The notes beneath the pieces were generated by a model. That model made no database searches. It was given only the letters and a program-made list of their open reading frames with translations, and was not told where the DNA came from. 42,210 nucleotides of DNA from Ferruginibacter sp. (lineage in GTDB: Bacteria > Bacteroidota > Bacteroidia > Chitinophagales > Chitinophagaceae): contig NZ_JACMOO010000032.1 of NCBI RefSeq assembly GCF_014377975.1, positions 1 to 42,210 on the forward strand. Reading direction: 5' to 3'. Every line of letters begins with the position of its first letter. The stretch's first letter is position 1. The position numbers and the translations under genes are program-made. Positions 1 to 8,283 of this stretch are shown one piece after another.

Positions 1-73
1 ACCATTTTTCAAATAGCACCAATATTAAAAAAGCAGGCATGGCAAAAAGCAAAATCTTTCCGTACTGTTCCAT
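1..73 (-). CDS. Probable sterol desaturase / fatty acid hydroxylase family protein, N-terminal fragment
   Basis: Only the first 24 codons are inside the window; the gene runs off the left edge on the minus strand. The visible peptide begins MEQYGKILLFAMPAFLILVL and ends FEKW. It has a short polar start, one hydrophobic segment, and a charged exit. This resembles the start of membrane sterol desaturase (fatty acid hydroxylase superfamily) proteins common in Bacteroidota. The di-iron histidine motifs that would prove it lie outside the window, so the family name is inference from a short match. The ATG at 71-73 is the only start I see, and the reading frame is open to the edge. It is divergent from the transposase gene, with the repeat array between them. 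Confidence 0.45.
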   Translation of the reverse strand, partial: MEQYGKILLFAMPAFLILVLFEKW

Positions 74-101
74 AGCATAAATTTACAAAACGTTCTGTAA
101 G

Positions 102-553
102 AACTTTGCTAAAGTTTAAATTATTTTGGCAATCAAACAACTTTGGCAAAGTTTAAATTATTTTGGCAGTCAAACAACTTTGGCAAAGTGGCAAAAGCTT
201 GGTAGATTAATTTAAATCAGCTTTGCCAAAGTTTAAATTACTTTGGAAATCGACCAACTTTGGCAAAGTTTCAAAAGCTTGGTAGATTAATTGAAATCAA
301 CTTTGCCAAAGTTTAAATTACTTTGGCAATCGACCAACTTTGGCAAAGTGGCAAAAGCTTGGTAGATTAATTGAAATCAGCTTTGCCAAAGTTTAAATTA
401 TTTTGGCAATCGACCAACTTTGGCAAAGTGGCAAAAGCTTGGTAGATTAATTGAAATCAGCTTTGCCAAAGTTTAAATCATTTTGGCAATCGACCAACTT
501 TGGCAAAGTTTCAAAAGCTTGGTAGATTAATTGAAATCAACTTTGCCAAAGTT
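102..553. repeat. Left REP-like palindromic repeat array, 80-bp period
   Basis: Five units begin with AACTTTGGCAAAG at 176, 256, 336, 416 and 496, exactly 80 bp apart; the last is truncated at about 553. Within each unit AACTTTGGCAAAG and CTTTGCCAAAGTT form 13-bp inverted arms around a loop of about 30 nt, so each unit can fold into a hairpin. Two shorter, more degenerate 37-bp units precede them (starts 102 and 139). The 80-bp unit therefore looks like a 37-bp block plus a 43-bp block. The array ends about 40 bp before the transposase gene, as expected for REP elements mobilised by a RAYT. Confidence 0.9.
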
Positions 554-592
554 TATATGTTCAAAGTTTAAAAACTTTAATTAAATTGAACT

Positions 593-1189
593 ATGATTCC
601 CGGAGAAAAATATCATTTATTCAACCATGCCAACGGGAAAGAAAATCTTTTTGCTGAACAAAAAAATTATACTTTTTTTCTACAGCGATTGGCGCAACAT
701 ATTTTACCTGTTTGCAAATTATATAGCTATTGTTTGATGCCAAATCATTTTCACCTCGTTTTGCAGGTACGCTTTAATGAAGAGCTTCAAAAACTTTGGC
801 AAAAGCAAGAATATTCCCCTGTATTATCACCAAAACAACTGGAGCTTAAAATCAGCAAAACATTTTCAAACTTTTTCAGTAGCTATACCCAATCTTTTAA
901 CAAGGTATACAACCGCATGGGAAGTATGTTTATACCCAGTATGAAAACGCAACTCATCGAAGACAATATCACCTTTTGCAAACAGGTTCATTATACCCAT
1001 ACCAATCCGGTACATCATGGGTTTACCAAAAAAATGGAAGATTGGCCGCATAGTTCTTATAAAAGATTTTTTAGTAAAAGCCCTACAAAATTGGAAAAAG
1101 AATATGTCTTGGAAGCGTTCGGTGGACTGGATGCATTTATTAAATATCATCAGCAAACCATTGATTTAAAATTTATATTTTTGGAATAG
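593..1189 (+). CDS. REP-associated tyrosine transposase (RAYT, Y1_Tnp / IS200-like family)
   Basis: This 198-residue protein carries the single-strand DNA HUH endonuclease motif NHFHLV (His52 and His54). A downstream tyrosine in the context HYTHTNPV (Tyr134) fits the catalytic Tyr of Y1 transposases, which nicks and covalently holds DNA at hairpin ends. The N-terminus (YHLFNHANGKENLF) is typical of Bacteroidota RAYT proteins. Length is normal for the family and the frame is intact, so the enzyme may be active. It is a single gene with no transposase partner and is bracketed by arrays of palindromic repeats (102-553 and 1198-1490), which are the likely substrates. The ATG at 593 lies just after the left array. 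Substrate specificity is inferred from position only. Confidence 0.88.
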   Translation: MIPGEKYHLFNHANGKENLFAEQKNYTFFLQRLAQHILPVCKLYSYCLMPNHFHLVLQVRFNEELQKLWQKQEYSPVLSPKQLELKISKTFSNFFSSYTQSFNKVYNRMGSMFIPSMKTQLIEDNITFCKQVHYTHTNPVHHGFTKKMEDWPHSSYKRFFSKSPTKLEKEYVLEAFGGLDAFIKYHQQTIDLKFIFLE

Positions 1190-1197
1190 CAAAAGGG

Positions 1198-1490
1198 AAC
1201 TTTGGCAAAGCTTCAAAATTTTTGGCGGTTGTTTAAAATCAACTTTGCCAAAGTTTAAAACTTCGCAACTTTGGCAAACCTTCAAAATTTTTGAAGGTTA
1301 TTTGAAATCAACTTTGTCAAAGTTTAAAACTTCGCAACTTTGGCAAAGCTTCAAAATTTTTGAAGGTTATTTGAAATCAACTTTGTCAAAGTTTAAAACT
1401 TCGCAACTTTGGCAAAGCTTCAAAATTTTTGAAGGTTATTTGAAATCAACTTTGCCAAAGTTTATAACTAAGGCAAAGTTTAAAAGTTGC
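1198..1490. repeat. Right REP-like palindromic repeat array, 69-bp period
   Basis: Units start with AACTTTGGCAAA at 1198, 1267, 1336 and 1405, exactly 69 bp apart, with a degenerate tail to about 1490. The outer arms are the same as in the left array (AACTTTGGCAAAG pairing with CTTTG(C/T)CAAAGTT). The loop differs: it holds an inner inverted repeat CTTCAAA-ATT-TTTGAAG. Because 69 is a multiple of three, one frame stays open across the array and reads as a 23-residue repeat; I consider that accidental. The array ends about 37 bp before the epimerase start, so the downstream operon's promoter must lie in or next to it. Confidence 0.9.
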
Positions 1491-1526
1491 ACCTTTTAAA
1501 GCATGCTTTTACGAATTTACATTAGT

Positions 1527-2528
1527 ATGAAACAAACATTTATTTGTATAGATGCCCACACTTGCGGCAATCCCGTTCGCCTTGTAAAAGAAGGTGGCCC
1601 GGAATTAATTGGTAATACAATGAGTGAAAAGCGGCAACATTTTCTAAAAGAATACGACTGGATAAGGAAAGGTCTGATGTTTGAACCCCGCGGTCATGAC
1701 ATGATGAGTGGAAGCATTTTATACCCACCACACGATGTTCAGAATGATGTGGCCGTGTTGTTTATAGAAACCAGTGGCTGTCTGCCCATGTGCGGCCATG
1801 GTACCATTGGCACCATCACGATCGCTATTGAAGAAGGATTAATCAAACCAAAAATACCGGGTATTGTAAAAATGGAAGCACCTGCCGGTCTGGTAGAAAT
1901 TTCATATAAAGAAGAAAATGGAAAAGTGAAATCTGTGAAGCTGATCAATGTTCCTTCTTACCTGGCAGCAACAGAGGTAACGGTGGAGTGCCCTGATTTG
2001 GGAGAGTTGGTGATAGACGTATCCTATGGCGGAAATTTTTATGCCATCGTTGATGTACAGAAAAATTTTAAGGGTCTTGAAAATTATACGGCTGATAAAT
2101 TAATAAGCTGGTCGAGGGAATTAAGAAAACGCATCAATCAAAAATATTCTTTTGTGCATCCGGAGAATGATACCATTAACGGCTGTAGCCATATTCTTTG
2201 GACAGGTGCGGTTTTGGATCAATCATCCACTGCGAGAAATGCTGTTTTTTATGGCGACAAAGCAATCGACCGAAGCCCTTGCGGCACTGGTACTTCCGCC
2301 CGTATGGCGCAATGGTATGCTAAAGGAAAATTAAGAAAAGGCGATTTGTTTATACATGAAAGTATCATTGGCAGTAAATTTATTGGCACCATTGAAGAAG
2401 AATTATTGGTTGCCGGTAACCCAGCCATTCGTCCCGGTATTGAAGGATGGGCCAGGATTTACGGACAAAATGCCATTACGATAGACGATGCGGATGACCC
2501 TTATGCTTTTGGTTTCCAGGTTTTATAA
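1527..2528 (+). CDS. 4-hydroxyproline 2-epimerase (proline racemase family)
   Basis: The family interconverts the L and D forms of proline or 4-hydroxyproline at C2 using two cysteines as acid and base. Both are present: Cys89 in the MCGHGTIG motif and Cys252 in SPCGTGTSA. A Thr in place of the second Cys would instead suggest the trans-3-hydroxyproline dehydratase branch. The protein has 333 residues from the chosen ATG at 1527, where MKQTFICIDAHTCGNPVRLV matches the family N-terminus; an ATG at 1503 would add eight unlike residues. There is no signal peptide, so it is cytoplasmic. It is the first gene of a four-gene operon whose last gene is a FAD D-amino-acid dehydrogenase. That pairing favours hydroxyproline over proline as substrate: L-4-hydroxyproline to cis-4-hydroxy-D-proline. 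Exact substrate is inferred. Confidence 0.88.
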   Translation: MKQTFICIDAHTCGNPVRLVKEGGPELIGNTMSEKRQHFLKEYDWIRKGLMFEPRGHDMMSGSILYPPHDVQNDVAVLFIETSGCLPMCGHGTIGTITIAIEEGLIKPKIPGIVKMEAPAGLVEISYKEENGKVKSVKLINVPSYLAATEVTVECPDLGELVIDVSYGGNFYAIVDVQKNFKGLENYTADKLISWSRELRKRINQKYSFVHPENDTINGCSHILWTGAVLDQSSTARNAVFYGDKAIDRSPCGTGTSARMAQWYAKGKLRKGDLFIHESIIGSKFIGTIEEELLVAGNPAIRPGIEGWARIYGQNAITIDDADDPYAFGFQVL

Positions 2529-2587
2529 GCTGCTGCACAGAATTGATTTTTTAAAATAAATGTTAATCAAAAAATAAAATTCAGGGT

Positions 2588-4549
2588 ATGAAAACACATC
2601 TTTTGCTAATAGTAATTCTTTTTCAATCGTTAGCTGTACTTGCGCAAACGGGGTTAGATAAGATTGAATTTATTAATTTTTCCAAAGTAAATATTACCGA
2701 TGATTTCTGGAAACCAAAGATTGATAAAGTGGCAACGGTAACTATACCAGTATGCATTGATCAGACAGAATTTAAAACACCCCGCATCCGGAATTTTGAA
2801 AAAGTAGCCCGTAAAAAAGGAGAGAAGCATGAAGGTATTTTTTATGATGACAGCGACGTATATAAAGCGTTGGAAGCAATGGCATATTCGTTAAAAACAC
2901 ATCCAAACCCGGCGCTGGAAGCCAAAGCAGATGAATGGATTAATAAGATTGCTGCAGCTCAGCAACCTGATGGTTATCTCAATACTTTTTATACATTGAA
3001 CGAACCTCAAAACCGCTACACCGACATGAGTATGCATGAGGACTACAATGCGGGACACATGATTGAAGCCGCAGTGGCATATTACAATGTTACCGGTAAA
3101 CAAAAATTATTAGACGTGGCCATCAAATGGGCCAATCATTTTGACTCTTTATTTGGACCCGCAAAAAAGCACTGGGTTACCGGCCATGAAGAACTTGAAC
3201 TTGCGTTGGTGAAATTATATAAAACAACCAACGACGAAAAGTATCTTAAATTATCGAATTGGTTGCTGGAAGAAAGAGGCCATGGCTATGCAAAAGGCTA
3301 TACCTGGACAGACTGGAAAGACACCGGTTATGCGCAGGATTTAAAACCAATAAAAGACCAGACAGAGATTACCGGCCATGCAGTAAGAGCCATGTATTTA
3401 TATTCTGGTGCGGCAGATGTGGCAGCACTTACCGGCAACAGTGATTATCTGAAGGCCATGAAAAATGTGTGGGAAGATGTGGTGTTTAGAAATATGTACA
3501 TCACCGGTGGTATTGGTAGCAGCGGCGGTAACGAAGGCTTTAGCAATGATTATGATTTGCCCAATGAAAATGCGTATTGTGAAACCTGTGCCAGCGTAGG
3601 AATGGTTTTTTGGAACCAACGTATGAATGCCTTAACCGGCGAGAGCATGTACATGGACGTACTGGAAAAGAGTTTATATAACGGAGCATTGGATGGATTA
3701 TCACTGGAAGGCGATCATTTTTTTTATGGTAATCCTTTGGCTTCGTTAGGAAAAAATAGCCGAAGGGAATGGTTTGGTACCGCCTGTTGCCCGGCCAATA
3801 TTGCAAGGCTGGTGGCATCTCTGGGTAATTATATTTATGCCAGCAACAATAGCAATATCTGGATCAACTTATTTGTAGGCAGCAATACATCTATTGCTTT
3901 GCCCAAAGGAAATGTGGATATAAAAATGGAGACAGATTATCCATGGAACGGCAATGTAAAGCTACAGGTAAGTGCGGCCAAAAAAATAAAATTTGCAATG
4001 CATATTCGTATTCCAGGTTGGGCTAAAGATATTCCGGCACCAGGCGGTTTGTATCATTTTGCAGACAGTTCTTCTTCCAAAACGACCATTAAAGTAAATG
4101 GACTTCCTGTTGTATATACAGAAGAAAAAGGCTATGCAATCATTGACAGGGAATGGAAAAAGAATGATTTAGTAGAAGTGAAAATTCCGATGGAGATTAA
4201 AAAAATTATATCAAGGGATGAACTGAAGCAAAACAACGACCGGGTTGCTTTACAACGTGGGCCCTTGGTGTATTGCTTTGAAGGAGCCGATAACAATGGC
4301 AAAGCATGGAATATTATTTTACCAAACAGTGCTTCATTCGCAACAGAACCCTACAATGTAAAAAGCGAAAAAGTAATAGCGCTGAATGCGATGCTTCCGG
4401 TACTTAGCATTAATGCAGATGGAACAGCTTTAAATACCGTAGAACAAAAAGTTACAGCCATCCCTTATTATACCTGGTGCAACCGTGGCAGCAACCAAAT
4501 GCAGGTTTGGCTGCCAACTAAAATGAAAGATGTGAAAATTAATAACTAG
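2588..4549 (+). CDS. Secreted GH127 beta-L-arabinofuranosidase
   Basis: This 653-residue protein has a Sec signal (about residues 1-19, ending LAVLAQ). GH127 enzymes remove beta-L-arabinofuranose; the reference enzyme HypBA1 of Bifidobacterium longum acts on arabino-oligosaccharides linked to hydroxyproline. The zinc-thiolate active site is visible: Glu332 and Cys334 in YCETCAS, and Cys400-Cys401 in ACCPAN, the first of which would be the nucleophile. Glu316 in GGNEGF sits 16 residues before Glu332, the spacing of the acid/base Glu322 and Glu338 in HypBA1. An (alpha/alpha)6 barrel is followed by beta domains. It lies 59 bp after the epimerase and 43 bp before a second arabinofuranosidase. Location is probably periplasmic; no lipobox cysteine is seen. 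Confidence 0.9.
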   Translation: MKTHLLLIVILFQSLAVLAQTGLDKIEFINFSKVNITDDFWKPKIDKVATVTIPVCIDQTEFKTPRIRNFEKVARKKGEKHEGIFYDDSDVYKALEAMAYSLKTHPNPALEAKADEWINKIAAAQQPDGYLNTFYTLNEPQNRYTDMSMHEDYNAGHMIEAAVAYYNVTGKQKLLDVAIKWANHFDSLFGPAKKHWVTGHEELELALVKLYKTTNDEKYLKLSNWLLEERGHGYAKGYTWTDWKDTGYAQDLKPIKDQTEITGHAVRAMYLYSGAADVAALTGNSDYLKAMKNVWEDVVFRNMYITGGIGSSGGNEGFSNDYDLPNENAYCETCASVGMVFWNQRMNALTGESMYMDVLEKSLYNGALDGLSLEGDHFFYGNPLASLGKNSRREWFGTACCPANIARLVASLGNYIYASNNSNIWINLFVGSNTSIALPKGNVDIKMETDYPWNGNVKLQVSAAKKIKFAMHIRIPGWAKDIPAPGGLYHFADSSSSKTTIKVNGLPVVYTEEKGYAIIDREWKKNDLVEVKIPMEIKKIISRDELKQNNDRVALQRGPLVYCFEGADNNGKAWNIILPNSASFATEPYNVKSEKVIALNAMLPVLSINADGTALNTVEQKVTAIPYYTWCNRGSNQMQVWLPTKMKDVKINN

Positions 4550-4592
4550 TAAGCTTCATTTTTATCCTCTGGTGATCATTTAAAAAAAAGAT

Positions 4593-6947
4593 ATGAAAAA
4601 ATATTTATTGATCCCGCTTTTGTTGTGGACGTTTACATCTTTTGCCCAGTCTTATGTTCCTCAAAAAAATAACAGTCACCTAAAAGTAAAGCCTGTGGTG
4701 GATTTGCAGGCGTATGCCTTTGATTTGCGAGATGTGAAGTTATTGGATGGAAGCCCTTTTAAAAATGCCATGGACAAAGACGCGGCGTATTTACTGGTAT
4801 TAAAGCCAGACAGGTTATTATACAGATTTTACCAAAATGCTGGCTTGCCAATCAAAGATTCTATCTATGGAGGATGGGAAAACCAGGGCTTGTCAGGACA
4901 TACGCTTGGGCATTATCTTTCCGCTGCTTCGATGATGTTTATTTCAACCGGTAACAATGAATTTAAAAAAAGGATCGATTATATCGTACATGAACTGGCA
5001 CGTTGCCAACAGGCAAGAAAGACGGGCTATGTAGGTGCTATACCCAATGAAGATTCTATCTTTGGTAATGTGGAAAAAGGCCAGATAAAAACCAGTGGCT
5101 TTGATATGAACGGTGGATGGAGCCCCTGGTATACTGTACATAAAGTAATGGCTGGTTTGTGTGATGCGTATTTGTATTGCGATAATAAGGAAGCACTGAA
5201 AGTTGTTACCGGAATGGCAGACTGGACCTTTAATATAGTTAATCCTTTGCCGGATTCGTTGCGGTTAAAAATGCTCAACTGCGAGTATGGGGGCATGAAT
5301 GATGTACTGGCTAATCTATACGCCTTCACCGGAAATAAAAAATATCTAGACCTTTCTTATAAATTTAAAGATGAATTTATCATGGGCAATCTTGCAAAGC
5401 AAATCGATCCCATGGCAGGCAAACACAGCAATACCAATGTTCCGAAAGCAATTGGTGCTGCCAATCAATATGAATTAACCAACAGCCAAAGCGAAAAAAC
5501 AATTGCAACATTTTTCTGGAATACCATCGTGCATCACCACAGTTATGTAATCGGCGGCAATAGTAATTACGAATATTGTGGACAGGCCGATCAACTGAAT
5601 GACCGCTTAAGCGACAACACCTGCGAAACCTGCAACACGTATAATATGCTGAAGTTAACAAGGCATTTATTCGCCTGGCAACCTTCATCCACATACATGG
5701 ATTATTACGAACGGGCCTTGTACAATCACATTTTAGCATCGCAGAATCCGGAGGATGGCATGATGTGTTATTTTGTTCCGCTTAGGCAGGGCACACATAA
5801 AATATTCAGCGATTCTTTCAACACTTTTACCTGTTGTGTGGGCAGTGGAATGGAAAATCATTCCAAGTATGCAGAGAGTATTTATGCAGAAGGAAAAGAT
5901 GGAAGTTTGTTTGTAAACCTTTTTATTCCTTCTCAATTAAACTGGAAAGAAAAAAAGGTGGCGATTCAACAACAAAATTTTATTCCTGAAACGAACCAGG
6001 TTAAACTAAAAATTATTTCTAAAGTACCTTCTTTATTTACATTAAAAATCCGTAAACCGGCCTGGTGCAAAACCAATGCAGTAATTGTAGTAAATGACAA
6101 GCCAATTAAAACAGAAACAGATGCCAATGGTTACTTAACGAGCAGAAGGCACTGGGCAAACAATGATGTGGTAACGGTTGATTTGGCAATGGATATTTAT
6201 ACCGAATCGATGCCAGATAATAAAGACAGGATAGCTATATTATATGGCCCCGTAGTATTGGCAGCGGCGCTCGGAACTTCCATGCCAGACCCAGTGTACG
6301 GTACTCCTGTATTGCTGACAGATAATAAAAATCCGGTAAATTGGGTGCGGCGTGTTGCCAATAAACCGCTCGTGTTTGAAACAAAAAATATTGGTAAACC
6401 CAACGATGTGCAGCTGATTCCTTTTTATAAAATGTACAATCAGTATTACAGTGTGTACTTTGATTACTTTACCAATGCTGCATTTGCAGAAAGGCAAACA
6501 ACTTATGAAGCAGAGAAGGAAGCGCAACAGCAAATGGAGAAAAAAACAATTGACGTTTTTCGCATTGGTGAAATGCAGCCTGAAAGAGATCATCATTTAT
6601 TTGCTACAGAAAGAAGCTATACAGATGAAGCCATTGGCAGGATGGGCCGGGAAGCAAGAAGCCAAAATTATTTTTCGTTTGATATGAAAGTGATTCCGGG
6701 TATTGCCAATAATTTGTTGCTAACTTTAATAGGAGACGACAAAGATAGAAAATTCGATATTTTTATGGATGGAATTTTATTGGCGACACAGGATTGGAAC
6801 GGAGGAGTTACGTCTAAATTTTATGATAAACTTTATCCAATACCTGCTGATTTAATAAAAGATAAAACATTGGTTAAAATAAAGATTGCTGCCAATTACG
6901 AAAAAACGGCCGGACGAATTTTCGGAGTCCGGATATTGAAAGATTAA
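4593..6947 (+). CDS. Secreted GH146-like beta-L-arabinofuranosidase (DUF1680-type)
   Basis: This 784-residue protein has a signal peptide (residues 1-19, SFAQ). It carries the Cys/Glu zinc site of the GH127/GH146 clan: Glu345 and Cys347 in TCETCNTYNML, and Cys414-Cys415 in TCCVGSGMEN. Glu327 in GGNSNYEYCG is the probable acid/base. The CETCNTYNMLKL and GSGMENHSKY signatures and the longer C-terminal region (beyond about residue 640) fit the GH146 type known from Bacteroides thetaiotaomicron, rather than a second GH127. It presumably releases beta-linked L-arabinofuranose, possibly from another linkage than the preceding enzyme. It is the third gene of the operon, 31 bp before the dehydrogenase. 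Family branch is inferred from motifs and length. Confidence 0.85.
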   Translation: MKKYLLIPLLLWTFTSFAQSYVPQKNNSHLKVKPVVDLQAYAFDLRDVKLLDGSPFKNAMDKDAAYLLVLKPDRLLYRFYQNAGLPIKDSIYGGWENQGLSGHTLGHYLSAASMMFISTGNNEFKKRIDYIVHELARCQQARKTGYVGAIPNEDSIFGNVEKGQIKTSGFDMNGGWSPWYTVHKVMAGLCDAYLYCDNKEALKVVTGMADWTFNIVNPLPDSLRLKMLNCEYGGMNDVLANLYAFTGNKKYLDLSYKFKDEFIMGNLAKQIDPMAGKHSNTNVPKAIGAANQYELTNSQSEKTIATFFWNTIVHHHSYVIGGNSNYEYCGQADQLNDRLSDNTCETCNTYNMLKLTRHLFAWQPSSTYMDYYERALYNHILASQNPEDGMMCYFVPLRQGTHKIFSDSFNTFTCCVGSGMENHSKYAESIYAEGKDGSLFVNLFIPSQLNWKEKKVAIQQQNFIPETNQVKLKIISKVPSLFTLKIRKPAWCKTNAVIVVNDKPIKTETDANGYLTSRRHWANNDVVTVDLAMDIYTESMPDNKDRIAILYGPVVLAAALGTSMPDPVYGTPVLLTDNKNPVNWVRRVANKPLVFETKNIGKPNDVQLIPFYKMYNQYYSVYFDYFTNAAFAERQTTYEAEKEAQQQMEKKTIDVFRIGEMQPERDHHLFATERSYTDEAIGRMGREARSQNYFSFDMKVIPGIANNLLLTLIGDDKDRKFDIFMDGILLATQDWNGGVTSKFYDKLYPIPADLIKDKTLVKIKIAANYEKTAGRIFGVRILKD

Positions 6948-6978
6948 AAATTTATTTTGATTAATAATTAATTACTTT

Positions 6979-8223
6979 ATGAAAGACATTACCATCGTTG
7001 GCGGCGGTATCATCGGTTTGTGCAGCGCTTATTATTTAAACAGGGAAGGGTACAAGATAAATATTATAGAACGCGGCGATCTGTCTAACGGCTGTTCATT
7101 TGGTAACATGGGCTATATTTCACCCAGTCATTTTGTACCATTGGCCAGCCCAGGTATTATTTCGCAGGGATTAAAATGGATGTTAAGTCCCACATCTCCC
7201 TTTTACATCAAACCCAGGCTGAACCTTGATTTAATGCAATGGGGCTATCATTTTTGGAAAAGCAGCACTACAGCAATGGTTCAAAAAAACAGCCCGCATT
7301 TAAATGATATTTTGCAAATGAGCCGTGGTTTAATGAATGATTTAACGGCCGACCTCGGGAATACTTTTGAAATGGAAGGAAAAGGTTGCCTGATGATGTG
7401 CAAGCAACAAAAAACACTCGACCATGAATTTCATTTAGCGGATGAAGCAGAAAAATTTGGATTAAATGTAGAACGTTTAACAAGGGATGCAGTGCAAAAA
7501 TTGGAGCCAGATATTGAACTGGATGTGGCGGGGGCAGTGCTTTTTAAAGAGGATGCCCATTTGAACCCAGGTAAGTTAATGAGCGCTCTAAAAACTTATC
7601 TTGAAAAATCCGGCGTGCAATTTCAATTGAATACAACCGTTACCGGATTTGAAAAAATAAATAATTCAATTACCTCAGTAATTACAGATAAAGGCACTTT
7701 TCACTGTAGTGAACTTATATTGGCAGCCGGAAGCTGGCTGCCAATAGTAGCGAAAATGATGGATATCCGGTTATTATTACAACCTGGTAAAGGCTATAGC
7801 TACACTTACAAACATGTAGAAAATAATGTAAAATATCCGGCCATACTGGTAGATGGAAGATGTGCCATTACGCCCTGGGGACAACAGTTAAGAATTGGTG
7901 GTACAATGGAAATAAGCGGGATCAACAATAAAATATTAGTGAAAAGGATGCAGGGTGTGTATGATTCTGCAAAAAGATTTTATCCCGGATTAAAAATAGA
8001 ATTTCCACCTGCAGATAAAATATGGAGTGGACTAAGACCAGTAACACCAGACGGCTTGCCATACATTGACCGGGCCGAAAAATATAATAATGTACTTATT
8101 GCGGGTGGCCATGCAATGCTGGGTATATCCGAAGCAACCGGAACGGGCAGACTGGTTACTGACATCATTCAACACAAAACGAGTGATATTGATGTGAGTG
8201 CATTTAGACTTAACCGTTTTTGA
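6979..8223 (+). CDS. FAD-dependent D-amino-acid dehydrogenase, probable D-hydroxyproline dehydrogenase
   Basis: The protein has 414 residues and belongs to the DadA/DAO family of flavin amine oxidoreductases. The N-terminal FAD-binding Rossmann motif is VGGGIIG (residues 7-13), followed about 20 residues later by the acidic end of strand 2 (NIIERGD). The C-terminal GLRPVTPDGLPYID and the GGHAMLGISEATGTG block are typical for FAD binding in this family. In hydroxyproline breakdown such enzymes oxidise cis-4-hydroxy-D-proline, made by the epimerase, to 1-pyrroline-4-hydroxy-2-carboxylate. Co-transcription with an epimerase at the head of the operon is the main reason for this substrate assignment; D-proline is the main alternative. 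No signal peptide. A terminator follows 15 bp after the stop. Confidence 0.82.
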   Translation: MKDITIVGGGIIGLCSAYYLNREGYKINIIERGDLSNGCSFGNMGYISPSHFVPLASPGIISQGLKWMLSPTSPFYIKPRLNLDLMQWGYHFWKSSTTAMVQKNSPHLNDILQMSRGLMNDLTADLGNTFEMEGKGCLMMCKQQKTLDHEFHLADEAEKFGLNVERLTRDAVQKLEPDIELDVAGAVLFKEDAHLNPGKLMSALKTYLEKSGVQFQLNTTVTGFEKINNSITSVITDKGTFHCSELILAAGSWLPIVAKMMDIRLLLQPGKGYSYTYKHVENNVKYPAILVDGRCAITPWGQQLRIGGTMEISGINNKILVKRMQGVYDSAKRFYPGLKIEFPPADKIWSGLRPVTPDGLPYIDRAEKYNNVLIAGGHAMLGISEATGTGRLVTDIIQHKTSDIDVSAFRLNRF

Positions 8224-8237
8224 TAAATCAATAAAAT

Positions 8238-8269
8238 AAAAGGGCTTATACTAAAATACCGGCCCTTTT
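8238..8269. terminator. Bidirectional rho-independent terminator
   Basis: An 8-bp stem AAAAGGGC / GCCCTTTT with a 16-nt loop lies between convergent genes, the arabinofuranosidase/hydroxyproline operon (+) and the BNR protein (-). A/T-rich flanks give T-rich tracts on both strands, so it can serve both. Confidence 0.75.
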
Positions 8270-8283
8270 ATTTTTGGTTCATT

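Noticed and set aside
102..1490. CRISPR array
   Set aside because: The repeats are contiguous 80- or 69-bp units with near-identical content throughout. There are no unique spacers and no cas genes.
1245..1499. Open frame with 23-residue tandem repeats
   Set aside because: It starts with TTG inside the right repeat array and exists only because the 69-bp period is divisible by three. The DNA hairpins explain the pattern.
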